From assembly GCA_003427395.1 (NCBI GenBank), contig BFEA01000682.1, forward strand, positions 37,002-59,325: a DNA stretch of 22,324 nucleotides. Reading direction: 5' to 3'. Under the pieces are notes generated by a model. The model was not told the DNA's origin. It worked only from the letters and a program-made list of their open reading frames with translations, and did no database searches. Origin of the DNA: Chara braunii (Eukaryota; Streptophyta; Charophyceae; Charales; Characeae). Position numbers and translations under genes: made by a program. Shown here in pieces: positions 8,187 through 16,096 of this stretch; within the stretch, counting starts at the first letter, position 1; the number at the start of each line of letters is the position of its first letter.

Positions 8187-8846
8187 TCATTTTGCTGTGT
8201 GTTTCTTGTGCCTCGAACCAAGTCTCCGTGGTCCCTGAGGTTGTGGTTTTTGGATGTAGAGCCACCTGAACCCTGCAAGCTCCGAGCATTTCCAACCAAG
8301 TCCCATGACACGAAAGTCAACCATAGCACAAAACTTTTCCCATAGACTAGGAAGATATGGCGGCGAGAAAATCCCTCGTCTGAGATGTTGGAACTGTGAT
8401 GGTTCGGTCACCGCCTCATAATCAATCGCTGCAGGTGAAATGTACCTCTTGGCCAGGTCCACCAAGTCACCCCAATAAGAACCGTCTGTGAGAGTTAAGG
8501 GTACTGGAGGCCTGGGATCGTCAATATAGAGTTTCGGTCCGAAGCTATGAATCAATTTGATCCCACCCTCATCAAGCTCTCTTTCTTTCTTCTTTAGGTG
8601 CTTGGCTGCCGAGACCCAAACTGAGTCGAAATTTTCACGAGTCTCTTTGTCTTTGTTCACATAGGGTCTCAAGTCATGTATGGTACCTCCAGCAAACTTA
8701 GTGTGAACCGCATAGATGGATAGGTCCTCTTGTTTGAAGTCGACCGGTGTTGGAAAGCATCTTTTAAAGCAATCCGGTTGAGACTGGTCAGAACAGCCTC
8801 CTGGACTGAGAACGATTGGACTGCACTCATGCGCAGTTGGTGAATG
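8187..8846 (-). CDS. unknown protein fragment, repeat module 0 (219 open codons)
   Basis: The minus-strand frame is open from after a TAG at 8847-8849 to the stop at 8187 and has no good ATG near its beginning, so it may be an exon or a 5'-truncated gene. It contains FPTPVDFKQEDLSIYAVHTK, GGTIHDLRPYVNKDKETREN (core codons 8658-8675), FDSVWVSAAKHLKKKEREL, PRPPVPLTL, DGSYWGDLVDLAKRYI and a C-terminal SPPYLPSLWEKFCAMVDFRV with several aromatic residues, ending in a basic RRLGSRHKKHTAK tail. The middle matches module 1 across the whole unit. It lies on the far side of the putative LTR from modules 1-5, so it belongs either to a neighbouring copy of the same element or to a host or element gene from which the modules derive. 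It is the only copy without internal stops. Function unknown; no transmembrane segment or signal peptide seen. Confidence 0.5.
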   Translation of the reverse strand, partial: HSPTAHECSPIVLSPGGCSDQSQPDCFKRCFPTPVDFKQEDLSIYAVHTKFAGGTIHDLRPYVNKDKETRENFDSVWVSAAKHLKKKERELDEGGIKLIHSFGPKLYIDDPRPPVPLTLTDGSYWGDLVDLAKRYISPAAIDYEAVTEPSQFQHLRRGIFSPPYLPSLWEKFCAMVDFRVMGLGWKCSELAGFRWLYIQKPQPQGPRRLGSRHKKHTAK

Positions 8847-9332
8847 CTAAGACTGATTTGTGTCTCCTGATGAGGACAGTCTTTGATTGTCACTGATCTT
8901 TGCTTCGTCTGATATGGACGCCGCCTGACTGACACCGAACTTTGTGTCAACTAATTAATTGCTAATTCCATCTGATAGAGGTTCTTGAGTAACATGAAAT
9001 GGCAGAGTGTCGATTGAAGATTGATTGAAAAGTTGATTGAAAAGTTGACTGAAGATTGTTGGAATGCAGATTGAACGCTCTCCAAGTGACCCCCATGCTT
9101 TCAGTTGAGCTTAGCCTTGGCCCGTTCAACAGTTTCTAGGAGTGAGCTGGTGCGGTGTAGTTTATCATCATGACCATAAAATCAGAGCAGATTCTCGATA
9201 TACCTTTTTCCTTCGGCCATCCCAACCGTAAGTTCCCTCTGAGCCAGCCTGTGAGACTCCATATCTAGGTAAGCCTCTTCCTCCCATGTCCCTGTTTGAT
9301 CTGCTTTTCATCACTAGAATTTCATCCCCTCT
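8847..9332. other. no recognisable gene; short tandem repeat inside
   Basis: No frame carries a family signature. A 12-bp unit GATTGAAAAGTT is repeated in tandem at 9023-9034 and 9035-9046, with diverged copies on both sides (9012-9057). A 55-codon minus-strand frame ending near 9170 (beginning MRGDEILVMKSRS) is unconvincing. The right end of this stretch is the target site of the large plus-strand element. Confidence 0.5.
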
Positions 9333-9336
9333 CATG
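9333..9336. other. left target-site duplication CATG
   Basis: CATG directly precedes the 5' LTR (TGAAACG...). The same four bases directly follow the 3' LTR at 19581-19584. A 4-bp duplication is within the 4-6 bp usual for LTR retrotransposon integrases. Confidence 0.8.
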
Positions 9337-9563
9337 TGAAACGATATTCACCAGTTCGCAGTAGCTGATGGAGATCCCAGGGTTCGATCCCTAGGCTCTA
9401 CCTCACCTGTGTACAGTACCTGGGTCGACCCCTAGAGTTGAACCCTATTTGTAACTGTGGTAGACTGCCGTAGGGTCCAGAGGTCGCAGGGGTTCGATCT
9501 GTAGACCTGTCGAGTAGGAGCCCCAGTCACGTCTAGACACTGTAGCTGTAGTGGTCTCAAAGA

Positions 9564-9625
9564 GTCAAGGTCGTAGCTGCTACAGTCGAGAAAGGTCAAG
9601 GTCGTATTTGCTACAGTACCGAAAG
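9564..9625 (+). repeat. 31-bp tandem repeat in U3
   Basis: Two 31-base copies (9564-9594 and 9595-9625) begin GTCAAGGTCGTA and end GAAAG. The same pair is present in the 3' LTR at about 18864-18925. Short tandem repeats upstream of the TATA box are common enhancer-like elements in LTR promoters. The function here is inferred. Confidence 0.75.
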
Positions 9626-9671
9626 GCCAAGTCTACGGCCTTCCGGAAGGTCCGAGTAGTGGCCTTTCGGT
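9618..9671. promoter_or_regulatory. nested inverted repeats in U3
   Basis: ACCGAAAGGCC (9618-9628) is the exact reverse complement of GGCCTTTCGGT (9661-9671). Between them lies the perfect palindrome CCTTCCGGAAGG (9639-9650). In the 3' LTR each arm has one change (18928-18981). It may form a cruciform or bind a dimeric factor; this is inference. Confidence 0.55.
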
Positions 9672-9845
9672 GTGTCCCACGTTTAGGTTGAGGCAAGTGG
9701 GCAAGTGGTGAGTCAAGTGGTGGAGTCTACCCGTGCTGAGTCAGCAGTCCCAGTCTTAGGCAGTCCTGGTTCAGTCCGGCAAGGACCGCATGGGACTGTG
9801 TGCACTTCAGGCATGGGAAGGGGCCAAACCAACGAGCTGCAAAAG

Positions 9846-9852
9846 TGTAAAT
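9846..9852 (+). promoter_or_regulatory. decayed LTR TATA box
   Basis: TGTAAAT here corresponds to TATAAAT at 19156-19162 in the 3' LTR, in identical context (GAAGTATAAATCAAGAGGC against AAAGTGTAAATCAAGAGGC). It marks the probable U3 core promoter. Confidence 0.6.
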
Positions 9853-10271
9853 CAAGAGGCAGCGCCCAGCCATTCATTCATTCCTGCGTGAGCCATGCGG
9901 AAGCGCTGCCACAGCGACTTGTGCAAGGAGGTTTGCAATGAGCCCGAAGACGAAGTGGGCAGAGAGACGAAGCTTGGCCATAGCGATAGGGTAGAGGCGG
10001 CTATAGCCGCCATAGTTGTAGTTGGAGTTCAGTGTGTGTGTGTGTGTGTGAGTGTTCAGAGAACCGCGTGTGGGGTATTGAGGATGATCGGGTGTATGCA
10101 GACGGAGAGTTGTGTGGGCGCTATGTCGCCATAGCCAGATGAAGTGAACTCGAGTCTGATTTGTGTCCTTGGTCGTCATATCTCTGAGTTTCCAGTGGGC
10201 GCATGTCGCCAGTTTGCTGCGCTACTGTTTGCGTGCATGTAAAGTGTGAATGAAAGCGAGTCTGATCTCAT

Positions 10272-10283
10272 TGGTATCGGAGC
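10272..10283 (+). other. primer-binding site, initiator tRNA-Met type
   Basis: TGGTATCGGAGC starts one base after the 5' LTR. From memory, the plant LTR-element consensus complementary to the 3' end of initiator tRNA-Met is TGGTATCAGAGC, so one base differs. Minus-strand DNA synthesis would be primed here. Confidence 0.9.
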
Positions 10284-10437
10284 TGGTACCCGCTATTCCA
10301 CGCGCCACGTTGTGTGTCGTAGGGAGAGTGATGCGCCATAGCTGAGGTGGCTGCCGAGAGAAGAAGTCCGCCATAGCGGACCCGGAGGTTGGAGAAGCCG
10401 CCGCGCACACCTGCAGAGAAGACCACGACGAAGGAGA

Positions 10438-10441
<4 letters not shown>

Positions 10442-10523
<82 letters not shown>
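10442..10523. repeat. (GA)n microsatellite
   Basis: About 41 uninterrupted GA units in the leader, ending 13 bases before the N run. The proximity suggests that the gap is caused by this repeat. Confidence 0.97.
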
Positions 10524-10526
<3 letters not shown>

Positions 10527-10536
10527 TACAAGATTG

Positions 10537-11071
10537 NNNNNNNNNNNNNNNNNNNNNNNNNNNNNNNNNNNNNNNNNNNNNNNNNNNNNNNNNNNNNNNN
10601 NNNNNNNNNNNNNNNNNNNNNNNNNNNNNNNNNNNNNNNNNNNNNNNNNNNNNNNNNNNNNNNNNNNNNNNNNNNNNNNNNNNNNNNNNNNNNNNNNNNN
10701 NNNNNNNNNNNNNNNNNNNNNNNNNNNNNNNNNNNNNNNNNNNNNNNNNNNNNNNNNNNNNNNNNNNNNNNNNNNNNNNNNNNNNNNNNNNNNNNNNNNN
10801 NNNNNNNNNNNNNNNNNNNNNNNNNNNNNNNNNNNNNNNNNNNNNNNNNNNNNNNNNNNNNNNNNNNNNNNNNNNNNNNNNNNNNNNNNNNNNNNNNNNN
10901 NNNNNNNNNNNNNNNNNNNNNNNNNNNNNNNNNNNNNNNNNNNNNNNNNNNNNNNNNNNNNNNNNNNNNNNNNNNNNNNNNNNNNNNNNNNNNNNNNNNN
11001 NNNNNNNNNNNNNNNNNNNNNNNNNNNNNNNNNNNNNNNNNNNNNNNNNNNNNNNNNNNNNNNNNNNNNNN
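10537..11071. other. assembly gap (535 N)
   Basis: All bases are N. The real length may differ from 535. Confidence 1.
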
Positions 11072-11686
11072 CTGTTGACCACGAGTTTGACCAAGCTGGA
11101 GCCGGTATAATCTCGCCAAGCCTTCAGCCTATCCCCTCGCCCTATGGATGTGCACACACCCTGTGGTACTTGCTGAGTCAAGTCTGTTTGTCTCCTTCTT
11201 TCTGCATCGAGTCTCTTCTGTCCAGGCGTAGGAACTCTGTGGATGAAGGATAGGGCCTTGTTGACCAAACCCACACGGGCTGAGTAGGGCTAAAGACTGT
11301 GTCTGACGACTCGACTGTCCCGGAGGACACGAACCCTCCCAAGGACCGGTACTGACCGGCGGGCTGCTCGGTGTGGCATAGTAGGCCCAAAATCCGAGTT
11401 GTGGGCTGCACAACAGGCCGTCTAAGTGTTGAGAGACCTGCTGATCGCGTCGTCCTGTCTGCGACGTTAAATAGAGGAGTTACGGGGGATCTCCTTAAAT
11501 GCCTCCTGATCAGCAATAGGTCTAGTAGTGACAACCTTAGAATAGGTCCAGGCTAGTGACCATAGTTGACAGGATACTGTCTTGATTCTGTAAATCTTAG
11601 ATTGAGTCAGTAGGTGAGTCAGTCAGGGGGAGTAGAGTCTACGTGGTGAGGAGTGGAACCGCTTGTTTGGTTGTGCACCGTCCACC

Positions 11687-13684
11687 ATGGTTGACACCTG
11701 TACTGGGAAGAGTATTGCCCCCTCCGAGGCTGAGCAGGCCCGGATTGCCGCCCTTCTGAGAGAAAAGAAAGAGAAGAGGGAGCTCCTGAAGCAGGCGAAG
11801 TTAAAGGTCATTGAGGAGGAGGAGGCGAAGAAGAAGAAGAGATTGGAGGAGGAGATGTTGAGAGTTCAAAAGGAGAAGTTGATGTTGATAGAAAGAGAGA
11901 AGGAAGAAAGGAGGAAGGCTGCAGAGGAAGAAGCAGCAAGAGAGGAGGAAGAAGAAAAAGAAGAACCCCTTGAGAGAAGACGTAGAGAGGAGAGAGGGGA
12001 AGTGAGTGGCACGAAGGAGGATGACAGATGGAGGGAGAAGAAGATAAGCGAATGGGGTGGCTAATTTATCTTTGGGAGAAGATGAAGAGGCACAACAGTA
12101 TGTGTCGCAGGAGGAGAGGGAGGCGTTTGCCAAGGCACTAGAGTTGATAGGGGATCCCCTGAAACGCCAGGCGACAGAAGATGAAAAGAAGTTGGAGTGG
12201 AAACTGAAGATGATGAGGGAGAAGAAAAGGAGGAGGGAGGAAGCCAGCAGGATAGTCGGGGAGGTTGAGCGAGTGCGAACCGGCAGGCAGGAGTTACAGG
12301 CCCAGACAGAGGTCTCTGCCAAGTTAGATAAGATGATGGGCTTCCTAGAAGTCTTGAGTGAGGCCTGGCTAGAGGAGCACCAGGCCCGTAAGGGTCAAGA
12401 AGTGACCCTGCAAGCAATGCGATCTAGGTTTAGGGAATTTGCGAGCGACGTGGTGGGCCACGTCGGGGCCGAAGTTAGAAGACTGAGGGATGGCGTAGAC
12501 AAGTTATGTGCTGGTGCCATCGAGACCCAAAGTTGTGGCCACAACAGAGGCCACGGCTCGCCCCCGCAAAGAGCCAATTAAGCTAAAGTTCCCTGACCCA
12601 TATAGCAGGAAGGAGGAGAATTTCGACAACTGGGAGGCTAGCATAAATACGTATGTCTTTTTACAGCACATAGCCCCCGCGGAACAAGTCCTCGTTGCCT
12701 TCCACGCCTTAAAGGATGAAGCAACTAGCTTCGCCAGGTCTCTCGCACATGCCGCAGATTGCGAGCACAACACGATCGCATACTCTCGACTTACCCCCCT
12801 CGCTACTTTCCTCAAACTCCTGCGCGAGAGGTTTGCTGACGTCACTAGAGGTGTCAGGGCCTCTGACAAGCTCCAAACCATCCATTCGCGACAGTGGCAC
12901 TCAAAGTTGTCATGGACGGCTTGGTAGCCGTCCCAGACCACGGAGACACTGAGGCCCAGTTGGTCCAGTTGTTTTATCGTGCCATCCCAGAGCCCTTACG
13001 AGGGCACTTCTTTGACAAAAGTCAACAACCACCATGACGTATGATGCGTTGAGTTGAGAGGTGGTGCTGCACGAGGCGCGGTCCATGCCAGTTACCACTT
13101 TCTGGCATAAGGACTTAGACAAGGGTAAAAAGTGGAAAGGTCGTACCATCTCTGGCCAGGTTAGGGCCACGGATCACATGATCCTTACGTTGGAGGAGGG
13201 TGGTAATGACGAGGTCCCGTACAGTTAAATTGAGTGGGGCCTCGAGGAGGAGGACAGCAGCGTAGCTCAGGGGACGTCCTTTGCTGCTATTGCGGCTGGA
13301 GGGAGGCCGCAAGGTAGAGGAGGAGGCCAGGGTCAAAGGGACCAGGCCATGGGAGGCCGAGGATCGGGCGCACAGGGGGTTGGCGATCAAGGGAACCGTC
13401 AAGCGGGAGGTTGGGGTCAAGGTTCCCCGTCGAATCGTCAAGGTCCTAGTCGGTCCCCACAGCGACGAGGTGGCAGGTCACCTCAAGGGTCAGGAGGTTG
13501 GCACCCGGGTTGGCCACAAGGCCGGCCGTGGGAAGATCTGGGCCTGGACCAGAAAGTTTGGCAGCAGCGAATGGAGCAGGGGCAGTGCATTTATTGTGGT
13601 GACCCTGCCCATATCATAAAATATTGTCCCAAGTATAGACAGGCCCGTTGGGCTGCCCAAGAGTCAAAAGGCAGCCGCCGGTAG
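11687..13684 (+). pseudogene. Gag polyprotein of the plus-strand chromovirus (coiled coil, capsid, zinc knuckle)
   Basis: The start at 11687 is chosen for its strong context CCACCATGG. The N-terminal 125 residues are an extremely charged Lys/Glu/Arg coiled coil (for example RLEEEMLRVQKEKLMLIERE). After a frameshift near 12050 the coiled coil continues to about 12510. A second shift near 12515 leads to the capsid (KLKFPDPYSRKEENFDNWEA, then EATSFARSLA and FLKLLRERF). Two further shifts near 12895 and 13032 are needed to read on. The last part has a TGA (13055-13057), a TAA (13226-13228), a Gly/Gln/Arg-rich RNA-binding stretch, and the zinc knuckle CIYCGDPAHIIKYC (C-X2-C-X4-H-X4-C) before the stop at 13684. 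Gag would build the particle and package RNA. As it stands it cannot be made in full. Confidence 0.85.
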
Positions 13685-13846
13685 GGGTCGCAACTGCCCC
13701 TACTACTAGGCCATGTGGGGAAGCGAGGGCGCGCGTACAGGAAACTCCCACACCACATGTGCCTTCACCAGAGGTTGCAGGCCCGTGCCTAGTTAGCTGT
13801 CCAAAGACTGCTTGTGTTAGCGTCTCTCTAGGCACGTCCCTCAGGC

Positions 13847-14838
13847 GTGGCAGAGGAATTGAAGGAGAGGATGCCTGCCTGGGCCAAGATGAAGAAAGAC
13901 AGTAAAGGGCAGCTAGTGTTAGTAGATGTAGAAGTTTTTAGAAGCAGAGTAGGGGCCCTTATAGATTCAGGGGCCACCTGCAGTTATGTTAGCCGTAAAG
14001 CGCTGAAAAAGTTGAGGCTAGAACTGAAGGTTTAAAAGTTAGCAGACCCCATAATTAGTGTCCTCGCCGACAACCGCATGATGGGAGTTGAGGACTACGT
14101 AGAGGGAGTCCAGGCGTACTTCCGCCTAGAGAAAGATGGGAAGGTGGAGAAAGTTCTCCATTCCCTAACTCTCCTCGTACAGGATGACCTTTCGTTTGAC
14201 ATAGTCTTAGGCATGGATTCGGGAGAGGCAGCAGGGGCCACACTCCACTTGAGAGAGCATGAGTGTAGGCTCCCTAGTCCGTCAGGCGAGGTTAAGACAA
14301 CCCGTCTATTCCATGTGTCAGGAGTAGACAACTCGCTGGCACATTGTTGTCTCATTGCTCCCGCGTTCGCGCGATTAGTGAAGAAGGAGCAGTTAGAGGA
14401 TCAGGTCTTTGTAGTATATGTTAGACCTGTCACTGAGCCTAAGGAAGGGGATAGTTCCACAGATCCAGCCATCGCCAAGCTGCTGGAAGAATTTAAAGAC
14501 TTTGCGGAGCCGCCGACAGGAGTAGTGTTGCGGCCGATCCAACACAGGATAGAGATGGAGCCTGGCAGTAGAACTCCTAAGGGAGCAGTCTACAGGATGT
14601 CCCCTAGAGAGTTAGAGGAGCTACGCAAGCAGTTGGACGAGCTCCTTGAGAAGGGTTTGATTAGGCCCAATTTGTCTCCTTCTGGAGCACCAGTTTTATT
14701 TGTCCCCAATAAGGAAGGAGAGTTGTGCATGTGTATAGACTACAGGGGTCTAAATGCTATTACAGTCAAGAATGTTGAACCACTGCCCAGGATAGACGAT
14801 CTCTTAGATCGGGTGCAGGGGTGTAAGTATTTCTCAAA
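13847..14838 (+). pseudogene. Pol part 1: retropepsin and N-terminal half of reverse transcriptase
   Basis: The frame is the same as the end of gag. Retropepsin shows VGALIDSGATCSYVSRKALK with the catalytic D-S-G intact (Asp codon 13964-13966) and the second hallmark LSFDIVLGMD. One TAA stop (14033-14035) lies between them. After a linker, reverse transcriptase starts near IQHRIEMEPGS and shows the finger region: RMSPRELEELRKQLDELLEK, GLIRPNLSPSGAPVLFVPNK, then LCMCIDYRGLNAITVKN and PLPRIDDLLDRVQGCKYFS. The family sequence would continue directly with the palm motif IDLKSGYHQI. Here homology stops after TTCTCAAA (14838) and resumes at 16097. The bases 14839-14866 still read open but are foreign. 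Confidence 0.9.
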
Positions 14839-15088
14839 TGTGATAACGCGTCCAAACATGGACTGAAACACACAGCTGATTTATGAGTTTTGCTCATGGA
14901 CAGAATGCCCTACTAAGTTCCCGCCTGCTAAGTCTGTGTGTGTGTGCTTGCTGGACTGCATGTCTGTCTGAGTGCTGGTTAGCTTGCGTGTGCGTGACTG
15001 TGCCTGTCTGAGTGTTGGTTGGTATGAGTGTGTGTGTGGCCCGCCAGGGCACTTGTTCGTTCGTTGGTCCCTCAGGGCTGGTACTTAC

Positions 15089-15140
15089 CTGTGGTCGTGG
15101 CTTTGAAGGGTTGCAGCGGGGAAAAAGCACTCAAGTAGCA
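15089..15140 (-). other. second donor-like exon end in the insertion
   Basis: The minus strand reads CAAAGCCACGACCACAG/GTAAGTACC, again a full match to the 5' splice-site consensus, 486 bases beyond the first donor. The frame before it is short (RCNPSKPRPQ) and no clear acceptor upstream was identified. It may be the end of a second captured exon. Confidence 0.3.
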
Positions 15141-15575
15141 GGTAGGCTGGTACCACACCCGGCTAGGGGGTTAATATGCAGGTACCGGAGGCCGAGCAGA
15201 AGAAGACAAAAGTGGCATTTTTAGAGGCCGGTAGTGTAGACTAGGTCTAGCAGGTACCAGTCTGAGTCTAGGGCCTGTAGGGGCAATATCAGAGTCTGCA
15301 ATGATGTTTCCCTCCAAGAGAGGAGGAGGTACCGGTTGCTTGGAAGGCCAGCGGCCTGGAAGTCACCGCCCAAGAGGCAAAGCAGGCCGCTATATCTTAG
15401 GCCGGGCGGAAGACCCGACCTCTTTTTCGGTGTGCAAATTTGGCGACACACTGGTGGAGCGCTGGCTGGAGCAGCGCTAAGCTGGAGCAGCGCTGCTGGG
15501 GAGGAAGTAGAAGGACATGAGGGAGGAAGAAGGAGGAAGGAGGAAGGAAGGGGGAGGAGCGCCAGGGGTACTTAC

Positions 15576-15822
15576 CTGGCTATGGTGGCAGCCATCTTCA
15601 TCACCTTGGTGGGCGCTGCAACAAGGAGTCCCCCGCCGGGGAGAGCCACACCAAGAAGCTTCAAGGCAGGGTTGGGCATGGCAGCCTGAGCTAGGGCATC
15701 CATAGCTGCTCTGGGTTGTCCTTTGGGCATCTGGGCAAGGCCTAGTAGTCCGCCATAGCTTCGGCCCATGAGAGTGAAGAGTGGGAGAGGCGGCCATGGC
15801 TATGGTGGACCTTGGGTGATAC
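15576..15822 (-). pseudogene. exon-like fragment with canonical splice borders, unknown protein
   Basis: On the minus strand this stretch is preceded by a pyrimidine-containing acceptor (CTTCTACTGCAG) and followed by the donor GTAAGTACC. Inside it an ATG at 15769 opens a frame that stays open to the donor: MGRSYGGLLGLAQMPKGQPR, AAMDALAQAAMPNPALKLLG, VALPGGGLLVAAPTKVMKMA, ATIAR. It is Ala/Gly/Leu-rich with an amphipathic N-terminus, somewhat like a small organelle-targeted protein, but I do not recognise it. Another frame through the same stretch is also open (15866-15477), so the coding frame is not certain. It is most easily explained as a captured first exon of a host gene. Confidence 0.4.
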
Positions 15823-15952
15823 CTGCAGTAGAAGAGGGACTCGGACATTGATTCCGGATCAGTCATTTAACATTGTATTATTATTTCTTGTATGAATAAG
15901 AGAAGGGGGGGATAAAGAAGAGGAGATTGTTGGGCGAAGAAGAAGAGCCTTG

Positions 15953-16087
15953 TCATTGTCTTTGCTGGTGTACATCTTCTTCTTCTTCTAATCTCCTCTC
16001 TCTCCTCTCAAGTTCATTCATTTCTTTCTGCAATTGGAGGGCATTGTACTTTCCGGTGGATGTATATCTCCAAATTGGCCAGGGTCT
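15953..16087 (-). pseudogene. C-terminal coding relic ending in an acidic helix, shared with 735-900
   Basis: The minus-strand frame runs 45 codons from the right edge of the insertion to a TGA (15953-15955): RPWPIWRYTSTGKYNALQLQ, KEMNELERRERRLEEEEDVH, QQRQ. The same ending (EEEEDVHQQ, stop, TGACAA, similar downstream bases) occurs in the left part of the window with an expanded Glu run. The helix is strongly charged and coiled-coil-like. The upstream part is cut off by the insertion border. The parent gene is unknown; a gene of a repeated element is most likely because two copies occur within 15 kb. Confidence 0.45.
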
Positions 16088-16096
16088 TAACACACA

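Larger units (their letters stand above)
9337..10270 (+). repeat. 5' LTR (934 bp)
   Basis: It starts TGAAACGATATTC and ends TCTGATCTCA. It aligns along its whole length with 18637-19580. Recognisable parts are a tandem 31-bp repeat (9564-9625), nested inverted repeats (9618-9671), a decayed TATA box (TGTAAAT at 9846-9852, where the 3' copy has TATAAAT), a CATT run (9872-9884), a perfect 16-bp palindrome (9996-10011) and a GT run (10030-10049). The promoter of this copy is probably weakened by the TATA change. Confidence 0.95.
10284..11686 (+). other. leader (5' UTR) of the plus-strand element, with gap
   Basis: No coding frame is credible between the PBS and gag. The leader holds a perfect hairpin GTCCGC-CATA-GCGGAC (10366-10381), the GA tract and the sequencing gap. 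Frames that appear to cross the gap are artefacts of the N run and of the GA repeat. The part after the gap (11072-11686) is unique-looking and contains no motif I recognise. Confidence 0.6.
14839..16096. mobile_element. roughly 1.26-kb insertion inside reverse transcriptase
   Basis: The sequence between the two RT halves has no retrotransposon coding on the plus strand. It contains GT-rich stretches (14935-15045), a G/A-rich block (15500-15560), and minus-strand exon-like pieces described separately. A direct repeat AACACACAG is found at 14867-14875 and 16089-16097. It could be a 9-bp target duplication, but 28 foreign bases remain outside it on the left, so the exact ends are uncertain. No terminal inverted repeat is visible apart from a short AATGCCCT/AGGGCATT pair (near 14905 and 16040). 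It is either a nonautonomous DNA element with captured gene pieces or filler DNA. Confidence 0.7.

Noticed and set aside
9362-9391. tRNA-like B-box GGTTCGATCCC in the LTR (repeated as GGTTCGATCTG near 9491)
   Set aside because: No cloverleaf can be drawn, no A box lies at the right distance, and the motif is simply part of the LTR. A Pol III promoter is not supported.
10222-11274. Long frames across the gap
   Set aside because: They consist of the N run and of GA-repeat translation and carry no information.
12057-13441. Minus-strand frames opposite gag (up to 173 codons)
   Set aside because: Shadows of the purine-rich Gag coding strand.
14894-15451. Minus- and plus-strand frames of 70-78 codons inside the insertion
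   Set aside because: Partly created by GT-rich sequence, and no motif. Only the stretches bounded by splice consensus sites are mentioned as possible exon pieces.
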